Shown: piece after piece, positions 54,007-64,000 of the stretch
How the letters are laid out: every line of letters begins with the position of its first letter
Numbering within the stretch: position 1 is the stretch's first letter
Origin: a bacterium SCSIO 12643
Lineage (GTDB): Bacteria; Bacteroidota; Bacteroidia; Flavobacteriales_G; Salibacteraceae
Assembly: GCA_024398135.1 (NCBI GenBank)
Contig: CP073750.1
Location: 558,001 to 622,000 of the forward strand
DNA: 64,000 nt
Direction: 5' to 3'
Notes under the pieces: generated by a model
What the model was told of the DNA's origin: nothing
The model's input: only the letters and a program-made list of their open reading frames with translations
Database searches by the model: none
Position numbers and translations under genes: made by a program

Positions 54007-54121
54007 TTAAGTCCAAAACATCATATACATGACACTTCCAAATCCTTTGGGAATGTTAATAAAATGTGGAAAAGTGCGTCATATTTAACTCCACAAAAAC
54101 GACCTGAAAACGCACTAATTT

Positions 54122-54129
54122 TATCTTTG
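54122..54129 (+). promoter_or_regulatory. -7 promoter element (TATCTTTG) of gyrB
   Basis: A perfect TAnnTTTG with the gyrB ATG 48 bases downstream. The upstream -33 zone has only a weak CTG match. Confidence 0.55.
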
Positions 54130-54165
54130 TGTCTGGCTCGAAAAAAAGCCTGTATTTTAGACTAA

Positions 54166-56136
<1,971 letters not shown>

Positions 56137-56160
56137 TAGATATCATTAAAAAAGATAACG

Positions 56161-56193
56161 AGCCTCTTCATCATCAGATGGAGAGGCTTTTTT
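56161..56193. terminator. bidirectional terminator between gyrB and the lipoprotein gene
   Basis: AGCCTCT (56161-56167) pairs with AGAGGCT (56182-56188), with inner imperfect pairing and a T run after. It overlaps the stop codon of the convergent gene by two bases. Confidence 0.85.
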
Positions 56194-57058
56194 ATTGCTG
56201 TTCAATCATCTTAAAAATATCTCGAGCAGGTTCATTCTTGTATTGAAATAATAAATCAGAAGCTATTTTAGATCCCAGTATGTTATCCCATGATTTACAT
56301 AATTCTTCAGGTGAACTATGATTCTTTCTGCAACAATCCACATAGGCATCAATAAGCTCTGTTAATTGCATTTCATGGTTCTTCTGGAGCTGTTTATCCA
56401 GTACGTAGAAAAAAGTGAATCCTCCCCAATACATATCCGGATATTCCCATTTCTGCCTTAAACTATCTGCCACTTTCGGAAGGGGTTGATCACTTTGATA
56501 ATTTTCCTTACACTCCGCAATTCTTGTTAAAAATCGTTTGGATACCTGTTCTGCTGTATATACCCCTTGATTTTGCATAATCTTATACTGCATAAATGTA
56601 GCATAGCCCTCCGAGAACCAGGCATTGGAAGATCCTAAGAATGGAATAGACAAATGGCTAATTTCATGCTGAGCGGTCCAATCATTTAGAAACTCATCCA
56701 CATCATAATCCATATTAACATGAAAATGTACACCCTGCTCTTCGCTCCTTGAAGTATGTGCCCAGGGTACTGGTTCATCTCCCCTCTTACTCCTATGAAT
56801 GTAAAAATGCATCTCGAAATTGTACTTCCCAAGCGTATGAATCACTGCCTGATCAATTTCCTTTAACCAGGATTTAATTTGACTAACCTCATCTTTGGAA
56901 AATCTATTTTCCCAGTGCCAAACAATATTATTTGAAATCTCTATTGATGAAGCTTTTTCTATCGGGCGCTTCGTTTCCGAAGCATTAGAATCCTGACACC
57001 CACAACACGGAATCAGAATCCATAAGCCAAGCAACCATATCCATCGAATCATACGCAC
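56192..57058 (-). CDS. lipoprotein with gluzincin-type metallopeptidase motif
   Basis: A 288-aa exported protein with a hydrophobic leader ending in a Cys-rich lipobox region (ILIPCCGC, C18/C19/C21). The zinc motif HEISH lies at residues 131-135 and a third-ligand candidate Glu at 150 in WFSEGYATFMQY, the pattern of gluzincin peptidases (M1-like or related small families). The protein is much smaller than M1 aminopeptidases, so it is probably a minimal peptidase domain at the membrane. It is convergent to gyrB and stands alone, with a -7-like TTAATTTG upstream. Substrate is unknown. Confidence 0.75.
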   Translation of the reverse strand: MRMIRWIWLLGLWILIPCCGCQDSNASETKRPIEKASSIEISNNIVWHWENRFSKDEVSQIKSWLKEIDQAVIHTLGKYNFEMHFYIHRSKRGDEPVPWAHTSRSEEQGVHFHVNMDYDVDEFLNDWTAQHEISHLSIPFLGSSNAWFSEGYATFMQYKIMQNQGVYTAEQVSKRFLTRIAECKENYQSDQPLPKVADSLRQKWEYPDMYWGGFTFFYVLDKQLQKNHEMQLTELIDAYVDCCRKNHSSPEELCKSWDNILGSKIASDLLFQYKNEPARDIFKMIEQQ

Positions 57059-57131
57059 AATTTAGAGCAAAACCAGGGTTATCGAAATTCTTTTTAAACT
57101 TTTAAATACAAATTAACATGTATCTGACCGT

Positions 57132-57920
57132 CTACTTATTCCACTGTTCCAAATTCGAACTGATAAAATCTATAACTTGTTGATGTTCCTGCTTACCAGG
57201 TCCTTTAATATGAATTGGTTCGCCAAATTTGATATGAATTTTTTGCGATCTATCTAACTTCCCTATATCCTTAAATACGGTTCCATTTGTCCAAAAGTCC
57301 GTTTTAATAGCCACTGGAATAATTGGCGCTTTCGCTTTCTTTGCCAACTTAACCCCAAGCGTATTAAACATCTTTGGATCAAACTCTACCATACGCTGAC
57401 TTTGTGGAAAAATAACCACCGAAGTCCCAGATTTCAGATTCTCCATTCCCTCTTGCATGACAGTCTTAAAGTCTGCAATCGGATCCTTTCGGTCTACAGC
57501 AATAGGCTTTCTAGCACGCATAGTTGGTCCAAAAACAGAATGTGTCGTTAAACTCTTTTTTACGACAAAAGTCACCTCACGTTTATCAGCAATCAATCCG
57601 GGGAAAACCATACTCTCCAGCATACTCATATGGTTACTGATAAAAACTACAGGTTCATCTAATTTGAGAATATTATCTAATCCTTCAATATGAAATTTAC
57701 CTCCGCAAGATTCCAATAAACGAAAGATATCCATAGATCTACTCGCCCAGGTATGGGTATCAAACTTTCCATCTAAGGCTAGCTTTCTATTCCCCAAAAG
57801 CATGGAAAAAAACCTCGCTCCAAAATAAGCCGGTGTCCCTAATGACAAAACATCTAGAATCGCTCGAGATTGATTCTCCGGAGTATTGTATTGATCGGTC
57901 TTTATGAATTGATTGTCCAT
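57132..57920 (-). CDS. PlsC-like acyltransferase with divergent catalytic motifs
   Basis: A 262-aa protein of the lysophospholipid acyltransferase (PlsC) family. Motif I reads NHMSMLE, that is HX4E instead of the usual HX4D, and motif III reads FPQSQR instead of FPEGTR. Other blocks (KAPIIPVAIKTDFWTNG) are normal. One hydrophobic segment lies near the N-terminus. It may acylate lysophosphatidate or another lipid acceptor, or have altered chemistry. It lies 3 bp after ccsBA and is co-transcribed with it. Confidence 0.8.
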   Translation of the reverse strand: MDNQFIKTDQYNTPENQSRAILDVLSLGTPAYFGARFFSMLLGNRKLALDGKFDTHTWASRSMDIFRLLESCGGKFHIEGLDNILKLDEPVVFISNHMSMLESMVFPGLIADKREVTFVVKKSLTTHSVFGPTMRARKPIAVDRKDPIADFKTVMQEGMENLKSGTSVVIFPQSQRMVEFDPKMFNTLGVKLAKKAKAPIIPVAIKTDFWTNGTVFKDIGKLDRSQKIHIKFGEPIHIKGPGKQEHQQVIDFISSNLEQWNK

Positions 57921-57923
57921 ACT

Positions 57924-60900
57924 TTATGATTTTGCTTCTTTACCCGCGTTAAAAGAACTCCATCTACGATTGGCAACAATAGAAATGATTGCTACAATAA
58001 CAATGGTATAATAAACAAAACTTGGAATCGGCACAGGATCTCCGGCTGCATAAGAGTGCAATCCACTTAAATAGTAATTTACCCCGAAATAGGTCATAAT
58101 GATAGAACTAAACGAAACCAATGTCGTGAAGTTATATGCAAAACCACCTCTTAAACCCGGAATAAATCTCATATGCGCTACAAAACTATATACCAATACA
58201 GAAGCCAAAGCCCATGTTTCTTTCGCATCCCATCCCCAGTATCTTCCCCAGGATTCATTTGCCCAAACACCCCCCAGGAATGTTCCTACTGTCAACATAA
58301 ATAAACCAATGGTAATGGTCATCTCATTGATTGTGGTTAACTCTTTAAATGTCAATTGGATTTTCTGAATTCCTCTTGGTGCAGTAATGATGAGTATCAA
58401 ATTGAATAATCCCAATAACGCGCCCAATGCTAAGAACCCATAACTCGCAGTGATAATAGCCACATGAATCATTAACCAATATGAATCCAATACAGGAACC
58501 AAATTCGTAATTTCCGGATCTAACCAATTCAAATGCGCTACCATTAAAATAAACGCGGTAAGCAGTGAAGTTGCTGCTAAAGTAATCTTAGAGTTTTTAC
58601 TAAAAATAAATCCAGATAAAATTGTAGCCCAGGCAATATAAACCATAGATTCGTAGGCATTACTCCACGGAGCGTGACCTGAGATATACCATAATAATAC
58701 CAGCCCTAAAGTGTGAACAGAAAACCCTAAAATGATCAACCAATTGAATACTTTAATTACCCCATTCAGGACCTTAGAGTCATTAGAAAATAACTGTACA
58801 AACAACAGAATTAAAAAGATCAAACCTATGGTGAAATAATAGAAAAACAGGTTATTAAAAATTCTAGCCTTATTGTAGAAAATCTCATAATTCAATTTTT
58901 GATTTGAGATGACCACTTCAGCACCCATTTTCTGCTGATATTTATTAATTGATTGTATGGTTTTAGTCGCTGCTTCCCAATTTCCTGTCTCCTGACCTTG
59001 ATCCAAAGCACTAAAATACATTGGCAGAATTCCAGCTACAAACAAAGAGTCATTGCCTTTAAATACATTTACCGCATCACCTGGAGCATACCATTTATTT
59101 GTTGGATCATTTGGCAATGGGAATATACGCATCAATGATCCGGTATAAATCATATAGCAAATATTCACACGCTCATCTACTGTAATCACATCGTTATCAT
59201 ATTTGCTTCTTTCGCTTGGTTTCTTTCTATTGGCCTCAGCAATATCCTCAGTAAGTACATATTGAAATTTCTCATCGAAGAATCTAATAAATGAAGCATA
59301 TTTTTCATCTTCTTCCATTCCTAGTTTTTTCTTTAGTTGAGGATGAAATACTTTAATCATTTTTGAGACCTGCCATGGTTGCGGATCATAGATCATCCCT
59401 AACAATACCTGATCGGGAGTTAAACCATTAAAGTTAGATTTGCGTGCTACTTTTCTTAAGACTTCAGAAGACAACGTATTCATGGGCTTCATTCTCCCCC
59501 CCTGATCTTGAATCTGCAATCTTCCAAACATTTCCGCCTGTTCAATTGGAACTGTTTTAGGAACTACCAATGAATCGGTATGTTGTGCAAAAACACCACC
59601 TACGCCTATCACAAAAGCAACCACAAGAGTTAATGCTTCTTTTTGGATTCTAATCTTATCCAACTTCTTACTCAACTTACTAAAACGACTATCCTGAATA
59701 AACAACGTAAAGAACATGCCCACACCCATCAAGATATAACCTATGTAGGATAACCAGGTTCCCCAGAAATCTCTATTTACAGATAAAACCGTTCCTCCTT
59801 CGTCCTGATCATAGGAAGACTGGAAGAGACGATATCCACGGTGGTCCAAAACATGATTCATGTAAATTCTATGCTCTTCATGAATATCCTGTTCCTCATC
59901 AATCAATGTGATCTCACTGGCATAAGACGAAGGGCTCATAGAACCAGGGTAACGATCTAACTGGAAATCTCTTAATTGAATATAAAATGGCAAATGGATG
60001 TACTTTGAACCATATGCCAGACTAAAGTATAATCCATCTGTTTCAATCAACTCAGGAGGTAAAACTCTACCAGCACCACCTTTAATTTTCACATCTCTGT
60101 GCTTACCATCAATTTCTAGATCCACTATTAAAACATCGGTTCCCTGAGCTGCATTTCCACCTTTAAATGTTGTAATATCTTTTCTTACTTTTTCATGTAA
60201 ACCTTTAAATACGATACTTACCCCATTGATTTGATATAGTCTTCTGCTTTCAAATGGATGCACGGTATCGGCCGATAAAACACCTTGAGAACGATCTGCC
60301 ATTTTCAAATAGCTTACTTCATAAGGAGAGATGAATGACAATCCATTTGAATCTCTAAAAATTCTCAAACCGTCATTCGAATTACCTTCTCCGAATTTCA
60401 CTGTAACAAAACCAAAATTGGTTGTTTTACCTTCTTCCAAATAGTTGGTCTTTCTTCCCTGACCATCAGTCGTAACCAGTTCTAAGAAAGTAGATCCATT
60501 TTCATCCGGAACCACAGTATCCACCGCATTTTGGATGTAATCTTTATAAGTCACTCGGATGTCCTTATCATTAAACGTAAAACTGTTACTAAATCCCGGA
60601 TTATGTAAAGGGTTTAAGAATACCGCCTGATCAAAACTATACTGCATTTTGCGGTCATCCACTTTAAAACGGAAATACGTTTTATCACTCACCACAGCGT
60701 TACTCGCTTTCCCTTCTCTAATATGTAATAGTCCTTCCTCACTAATGTAACGAGTTACCGCACCACCAGCAATCATAAAAATAAAAGCCAAATGGAACAT
60801 GAAGATCGGCCACTTGGAAACCTTATACATTTTATACCTGAAAATATTTGCAACGAGGTTAATGAATAAGAAGAACAACATTAACTCAAACCATTTCGCA

Positions 60901-61049
60901 TTGTAAACGATCGCTTTGGAAGCAGGTGTACCAAAATCATTTTCGATAAATGTGGCAGCACCAATAGATACAGCAAACAGCAATATTAAAAATGCCATAA
61001 ACTCCATGGAAATAAAGAAACCCCACAGTTGTTTAAAAATACTTTTCAT
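57924..61049 (-). CDS. fused CcsB (ResB)-CcsA cytochrome c biogenesis protein
   Basis: A 1041-aa inner-membrane protein of system II cytochrome c maturation. The N-terminal part resembles ResB/CcsB (membrane helices, then a large periplasmic beta-rich region, and a helix at about 430-455). The C-terminal 350 residues are CcsA, with many helices and the haem-handling WWD motif WANESWGRYWGWDAKETWAL. A middle segment (about residues 490-720, starting after HTDSLVVPKTVPIEQAEMFG) is a periplasmic insert typical of the Bacteroidota fusion. It exports haem and attaches it to c-type cytochromes. The gene leads an operon with the acyltransferase. Confidence 0.92.
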   Translation of the reverse strand: MKSIFKQLWGFFISMEFMAFLILLFAVSIGAATFIENDFGTPASKAIVYNAKWFELMLFFLFINLVANIFRYKMYKVSKWPIFMFHLAFIFMIAGGAVTRYISEEGLLHIREGKASNAVVSDKTYFRFKVDDRKMQYSFDQAVFLNPLHNPGFSNSFTFNDKDIRVTYKDYIQNAVDTVVPDENGSTFLELVTTDGQGRKTNYLEEGKTTNFGFVTVKFGEGNSNDGLRIFRDSNGLSFISPYEVSYLKMADRSQGVLSADTVHPFESRRLYQINGVSIVFKGLHEKVRKDITTFKGGNAAQGTDVLIVDLEIDGKHRDVKIKGGAGRVLPPELIETDGLYFSLAYGSKYIHLPFYIQLRDFQLDRYPGSMSPSSYASEITLIDEEQDIHEEHRIYMNHVLDHRGYRLFQSSYDQDEGGTVLSVNRDFWGTWLSYIGYILMGVGMFFTLFIQDSRFSKLSKKLDKIRIQKEALTLVVAFVIGVGGVFAQHTDSLVVPKTVPIEQAEMFGRLQIQDQGGRMKPMNTLSSEVLRKVARKSNFNGLTPDQVLLGMIYDPQPWQVSKMIKVFHPQLKKKLGMEEDEKYASFIRFFDEKFQYVLTEDIAEANRKKPSERSKYDNDVITVDERVNICYMIYTGSLMRIFPLPNDPTNKWYAPGDAVNVFKGNDSLFVAGILPMYFSALDQGQETGNWEAATKTIQSINKYQQKMGAEVVISNQKLNYEIFYNKARIFNNLFFYYFTIGLIFLILLFVQLFSNDSKVLNGVIKVFNWLIILGFSVHTLGLVLLWYISGHAPWSNAYESMVYIAWATILSGFIFSKNSKITLAATSLLTAFILMVAHLNWLDPEITNLVPVLDSYWLMIHVAIITASYGFLALGALLGLFNLILIITAPRGIQKIQLTFKELTTINEMTITIGLFMLTVGTFLGGVWANESWGRYWGWDAKETWALASVLVYSFVAHMRFIPGLRGGFAYNFTTLVSFSSIIMTYFGVNYYLSGLHSYAAGDPVPIPSFVYYTIVIVAIISIVANRRWSSFNAGKEAKS

Positions 61050-61125
61050 AATCTATAGATTATCTATCTTTTATACTGAAATACAACTAATTACCCGATC
61101 AATTGTTTTTTATTACTAGAGTTCA

Positions 61126-61133
61126 CAAATGTA
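61126..61133 (-). promoter_or_regulatory. -7 promoter element (TACATTTG) of ccsBA
   Basis: A perfect TAnnTTTG on the minus strand, with the ATG 76 bases downstream. A TTG exists upstream but at 23 bp, longer than ideal. Confidence 0.45.
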
Positions 61134-61245
61134 GGGTATAGATTCGCGACAGACGACAATATGGCTATTAATTTAAATATTATTGAAATCGATTTTTTTA
61201 AACTTAGCATCCCCAATATTTTATCTGGTTGAAATCCGCAAATCA

Positions 61246-61276
61246 TTGTGAAATCAAGTTCAAACCCATTACTTTG
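61246..61276 (+). promoter_or_regulatory. promoter of the DUF2520-kdsC-ubiA-maf operon
   Basis: TTG (61246-61248) and TTACTTTG (61269-61276) with a 20-bp spacer. The latter is the same variant as the methyltransferase promoter. Initiation would fall just before GTG 61284, giving a nearly leaderless message. Confidence 0.45.
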
Positions 61277-61283
61277 GCGCACT

Positions 61284-62051
61284 GTGAAAAAGGTTTCTAT
61301 AATAGGGTCTGGAAATGTAGCAACACATCTTGCTAAAAATCTGTTTGACAAAGGGATAATCATTCATTCCATCTATAGTCAAACCATAGAGAATGCTCAG
61401 CAATTGGCTGATCAGGTAAAAGCACAGAGTATTTCACAATTGCAAGATTTAGATTTATCTGTAATCGATGGGGCAATTATCGCCTTAAAAGATGATATCA
61501 TTGAAGATATTTCAAATCAGCTCCCGGAATCTGATACAATCATTGCACATACTTCTGGGACAGTTCCTTTATCTGCTTTAAAAAAGCACTCTAAAATTGG
61601 TGTTTTTTATCCATTGCAAACGTTTTCGAAATCAAAAACATTAGACTTTTCCAAAGTACCTATGTGTATCGAAGGCATCACTCCTGACGTACATGCAAAT
61701 CTTATAGAACTGGCCAAATCTATTTCTGAAGATGTAAGGTCTATTGATTCTGATACCCGGAAACAAATTCATATTGCGGCAGTATTTGCATGTAATTTCA
61801 CCAATCACATGTTGACCATAGCAAATCAACAATTGCAACAATCAGATCAGGATTTATCCATACTGGAACCTTTGATTCGAGAAACCATAGAAAAAGCATT
61901 TACCAATACACCGGAAAACGTTCAAACAGGTCCGGCAGCACGAAATGATCAACAGGTCATTCAAAAACATCTGAACATGTTAGAGGTCCAACCTCAACTT
62001 CAAAATATTTATACACAAATCAGCAATTCAATAATCAACTGGAAAAAATGA
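61284..62051 (+). CDS. Rossmann-fold oxidoreductase, DUF2520 family
   Basis: A protein of about 255 aa with an N-terminal NAD(P)-binding fold (VSIIGSGNVATHLAKNLFDK) and a C-terminal DUF2520 helical domain (HIAAVFACNFTNHMLTIANQ), related to F420-dependent NADP reductases and to ProC-like enzymes. Starts considered were GTG 61248 (12 extra residues) and GTG 61284. I choose 61284 because it directly precedes the nucleotide-binding strand and because the promoter candidate lies between the two. The reaction is unknown. It overlaps the KdsC-like gene by 4 bases. Confidence 0.8.
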   Translation: MKKVSIIGSGNVATHLAKNLFDKGIIIHSIYSQTIENAQQLADQVKAQSISQLQDLDLSVIDGAIIALKDDIIEDISNQLPESDTIIAHTSGTVPLSALKKHSKIGVFYPLQTFSKSKTLDFSKVPMCIEGITPDVHANLIELAKSISEDVRSIDSDTRKQIHIAAVFACNFTNHMLTIANQQLQQSDQDLSILEPLIRETIEKAFTNTPENVQTGPAARNDQQVIQKHLNMLEVQPQLQNIYTQISNSIINWKK

Positions 62052-62575
62052 GCGAGCACTATTTAAAACTACTACCTAAAATCACCACATTAATTTTTGA
62101 TATAGACGGTGTACTAACTGATGGTATTGTGACGATAATGCCTAATGGTGATCAATTGAGAAGCTTAAATTCCAAAGATGGTTTTGCCATCCAACTTGCA
62201 GTGCGTAAAGGATTAAAAGTTTGTGTAATTACAGGTGGAAATTCTGAAAATATTAAAATGCGTCTGGCTAAAATGGGTGTGACAGATGTCTATCTCAATA
62301 TTGCACAAAAAATTGATACTTATGATGATATTAAAGTAATGTATGATTTGACAGATGAAGAGATTATGTATATGGGTGATGATCTTCCTGATTATGAAAT
62401 CATGCAGCAAGTTGGAATTCCTGCTTGTCCACAGAATGCAGCAAGAGAGATTAGAGATATTTCCAAATACATTTCTGATCAGGATGGTGGTAAAGGTTGT
62501 GTAAGGGATATCATTGAAAAAGTATTACGCGCTCAAGGAAAATGGATGACAGGTAAATCTGATTTAACATGGTAA
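62048..62575 (+). CDS. KdsC-like HAD phosphatase
   Basis: A 175-aa HAD-superfamily phosphatase, matching 3-deoxy-D-manno-octulosonate 8-phosphate phosphatase, which prepares Kdo for lipopolysaccharide core. The nucleophile motif FDIDGVLTDG gives D18 and D20. CVITGGNSENIKMRL (motif II Thr) and MYMGDDLPDYEIM (motif III/IV) follow. The compact cap-less form is typical of KdsC tetramers. Start and stop overlap the neighbours on both sides, so the gene is in a tight operon. Confidence 0.9.
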   Translation: MSEHYLKLLPKITTLIFDIDGVLTDGIVTIMPNGDQLRSLNSKDGFAIQLAVRKGLKVCVITGGNSENIKMRLAKMGVTDVYLNIAQKIDTYDDIKVMYDLTDEEIMYMGDDLPDYEIMQQVGIPACPQNAAREIRDISKYISDQDGGKGCVRDIIEKVLRAQGKWMTGKSDLTW

Positions 62576-63561
62576 AAGAAAATTCTCAAACACCCCAGAT
62601 CACCCATTTGTTTCGTCCATTAAATCTTTTAATTATAGGAGTTACCATGTATTTGCTGCGTGGAGGCTTATTAAAACCGATGCTGGGTTTTATAAGTAAA
62701 CAGGTAGATCTTGAATTGGAATCTCAAATCCCGGAGTTTTGGTTTGCATTACTTGTACTAAGTGTGATTTTAATTGCAGCGGGTGGTTATATTATCAATG
62801 ATATTAAGGATGTCAATACAGACCAACTTAATCATGGTAAAAATCCCGTTGGATCCTTGATTAGCTCTGAAAAGGCTTATTTGTGGTACCAAATCACTAC
62901 TGTTTCTGGATTGATTCTTGGTTTTATCATTGGTTTCCATTTTGGAAATTACAATCTGGGAATCATTCAACTTACCGGAGCCATTTCCTTATGGTTTTAT
63001 TCCTATTACTTCAAAACCGAGTTTTTAGTAGGGAATCTAATTGTCGCATTTATGGTAGCCTTAGTTCCTTTGACCGTAGGAATTTATGAAGTATCATTAA
63101 TTCAAAACTTTTACATCTCACAAATCACAAAATTCCAGGATTTTAATTTCAACTTTGTAGCTTTCTGGTTTCTGGGATACTCGGCATTTGTTTTCTTACT
63201 TACCTGGATTCGGGAGTTAATTAAAGATATTGAAGATTTAGAAGGAGATCGTAAAACCGGAGCCCGTACGCTACCTATTCAATGGGGAGAAAAGGCAGCT
63301 AAAATTGTGGTTACCCTGCTCTATTTAGTTGTATTGGCTGGTATCCATATGATTCGAGGCGAATTCTTAACAGATCAAATTTCTTTGATTTTTATCCTAC
63401 TTATTATTTTCATGATTCTCTTTAATATCATTACAATATGGATGAATAAAACCATTTTGCTGTCCTGGAGTTCTTGGAATAAATTATTGTCCATGGTTGG
63501 GGTTTTATATCTGATCGCGTTGGGTTATATCATTAACAACGAATTGTTTTTCAATGTTTAA
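62569..63561 (+). CDS. UbiA-family prenyltransferase
   Basis: A 330-aa integral membrane prenyltransferase with about eight hydrophobic segments. The two Asp-rich motifs that bind the prenyl diphosphate magnesium are NDIKDVNTDQLNHGKNP and IEDLEGDRKTGARTLP. Homologues in Bacteroidota are often annotated as geranylgeranylglycerol-phosphate geranylgeranyltransferase, but quinone or haem prenylation cannot be ruled out from sequence alone. It overlaps the KdsC-like gene by 7 bases and the Maf gene by 8 bases. Confidence 0.87.
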   Translation: MVKENSQTPQITHLFRPLNLLIIGVTMYLLRGGLLKPMLGFISKQVDLELESQIPEFWFALLVLSVILIAAGGYIINDIKDVNTDQLNHGKNPVGSLISSEKAYLWYQITTVSGLILGFIIGFHFGNYNLGIIQLTGAISLWFYSYYFKTEFLVGNLIVAFMVALVPLTVGIYEVSLIQNFYISQITKFQDFNFNFVAFWFLGYSAFVFLLTWIRELIKDIEDLEGDRKTGARTLPIQWGEKAAKIVVTLLYLVVLAGIHMIRGEFLTDQISLIFILLIIFMILFNIITIWMNKTILLSWSSWNKLLSMVGVLYLIALGYIINNELFFNV

Positions 63562-64000
63562 ACATCTTGATTCATACAATATTACTTTAGCTTCCAATTC
63601 TCCTAGAAGAAAACAACTTTTGGGAAACTTAGGAATTGAATTTAAAACCAGAAGTTCTCAAGGAGAAGAAACATATCCGGATGATTTACCTCCAATTGAA
63701 GTTGCTAAATTCTTAGCTATTCAAAAAGCAGATTGGTTTACAGATTTAACTGAGCATGACCTTTATATTACTGCGGATACCATAGTAATCGTAGATCATA
63801 TAGTTTTAGGAAAACCTCAGGATGTTCAGGAAGCCTTAGAAATGATCCAACAACTAGCAGGTAAAACCCATCAGGTAGTAACAGGTGTATGCATCAAATC
63901 AAAAAATAAATTGATCTCTTTTGATGCAGTTACGGATGTTACTTTTAAAAGTCTTTCGGATGAGACCATTCGATATTACATCGATACATACCAACCATTT
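63554..64000 (+). CDS. Maf-like nucleotide pyrophosphatase (partial, cut by window end)
   Basis: ATG at 63554 opens a frame that runs to the end of the window (149 codons, no stop), so about 40 residues are missing. The start is typical of Maf/YhdE: NITLASNSPRRKQLLGNLGI. Next comes AKFLAIQKADWF, then the catalytic Asp region LYITADTIVIVDHIVLGKP and GKTHQVVTGVCI. Maf proteins hydrolyse non-canonical nucleoside triphosphates such as dTTP/UTP analogues. It overlaps the end of the prenyltransferase gene and belongs to the same operon. Confidence 0.92.
   Translation, partial: MFKHLDSYNITLASNSPRRKQLLGNLGIEFKTRSSQGEETYPDDLPPIEVAKFLAIQKADWFTDLTEHDLYITADTIVIVDHIVLGKPQDVQEALEMIQQLAGKTHQVVTGVCIKSKNKLISFDAVTDVTFKSLSDETIRYYIDTYQPF

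Overview
The window comes from a low-GC member of the Bacteroidota, most likely a marine-type Flavobacteriales. Several features point there: a type IX secretion (T9SS) sorting domain, an OmpA protein with a choice-of-anchor L-type domain, TonB-dependent outer-membrane barrels, a fused CcsB/CcsA cytochrome c maturation protein, and promoters of the Bacteroidota type (TTG, about 19 bp, TAnnTTTG). Start codons lack clear Shine-Dalgarno sequences. No transposase, integrase, CRISPR array or rRNA was seen. Placement below phylum/order level is inference.

Positions 1-18498 carry the 3' part of an extracellular contractile injection system (eCIS; Afp/PVC/MAC-like) operon in tight order. It contains sheath (cut by the window edge), two tube proteins, a 52-aa DUF5908 protein, LysM adaptor, VgrG-like spike, gp25-like wedge, a large baseplate J-like protein, a small fibre-like protein, a second baseplate J-like protein, the CIS tape-measure protein and an AAA+ ATPase. 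A run of 11 perfect 7-bp repeats follows, then a detached PAAR-like (DUF4280) spike-tip gene. Convergent to it, at 18579-22648, is a three-gene cargo operon: a peptidoglycan-hydrolase-like protein and two proteins with nearly identical DUF4157 modules. One of these ends in a predicted His-Asn nuclease-like domain, the other in a long domain I do not recognise. This cargo module is the best candidate for undescribed biology in the window.

Positions 22700-41874 hold mixed genes. They include a TPMT-like methyltransferase, a phosphoribosyltransferase, shikimate kinase and two tandem tRNA-Lys genes. They also include a LytS/LytR-type two-component pair, the ABC-F protein EttA, secreted and outer-membrane proteins and two paralogous universal stress proteins. 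A DPP-IV-like peptidase sits next to a POT peptide transporter, followed by two secreted thioredoxins and a TonB-dependent receptor.

Positions 42284-46899 are a compact biotin operon, bioB-bioF-bioD-bioA, followed 2 bp later by a ferritin-like di-iron candidate protein. No bioC or bioH is present in the window, so this last gene is a candidate for a biotin-related oxygen-dependent step. Downstream are a DUF1232 protein, a glycosyltransferase/FtsE pair, a TPR plus outer-membrane-barrel pair, gyrB, a lipoprotein metallopeptidase candidate, a divergent PlsC-type acyltransferase and the CcsBA fusion. The window ends in a tightly overlapping operon of DUF2520 oxidoreductase, KdsC-like phosphatase, UbiA prenyltransferase and a truncated Maf gene.
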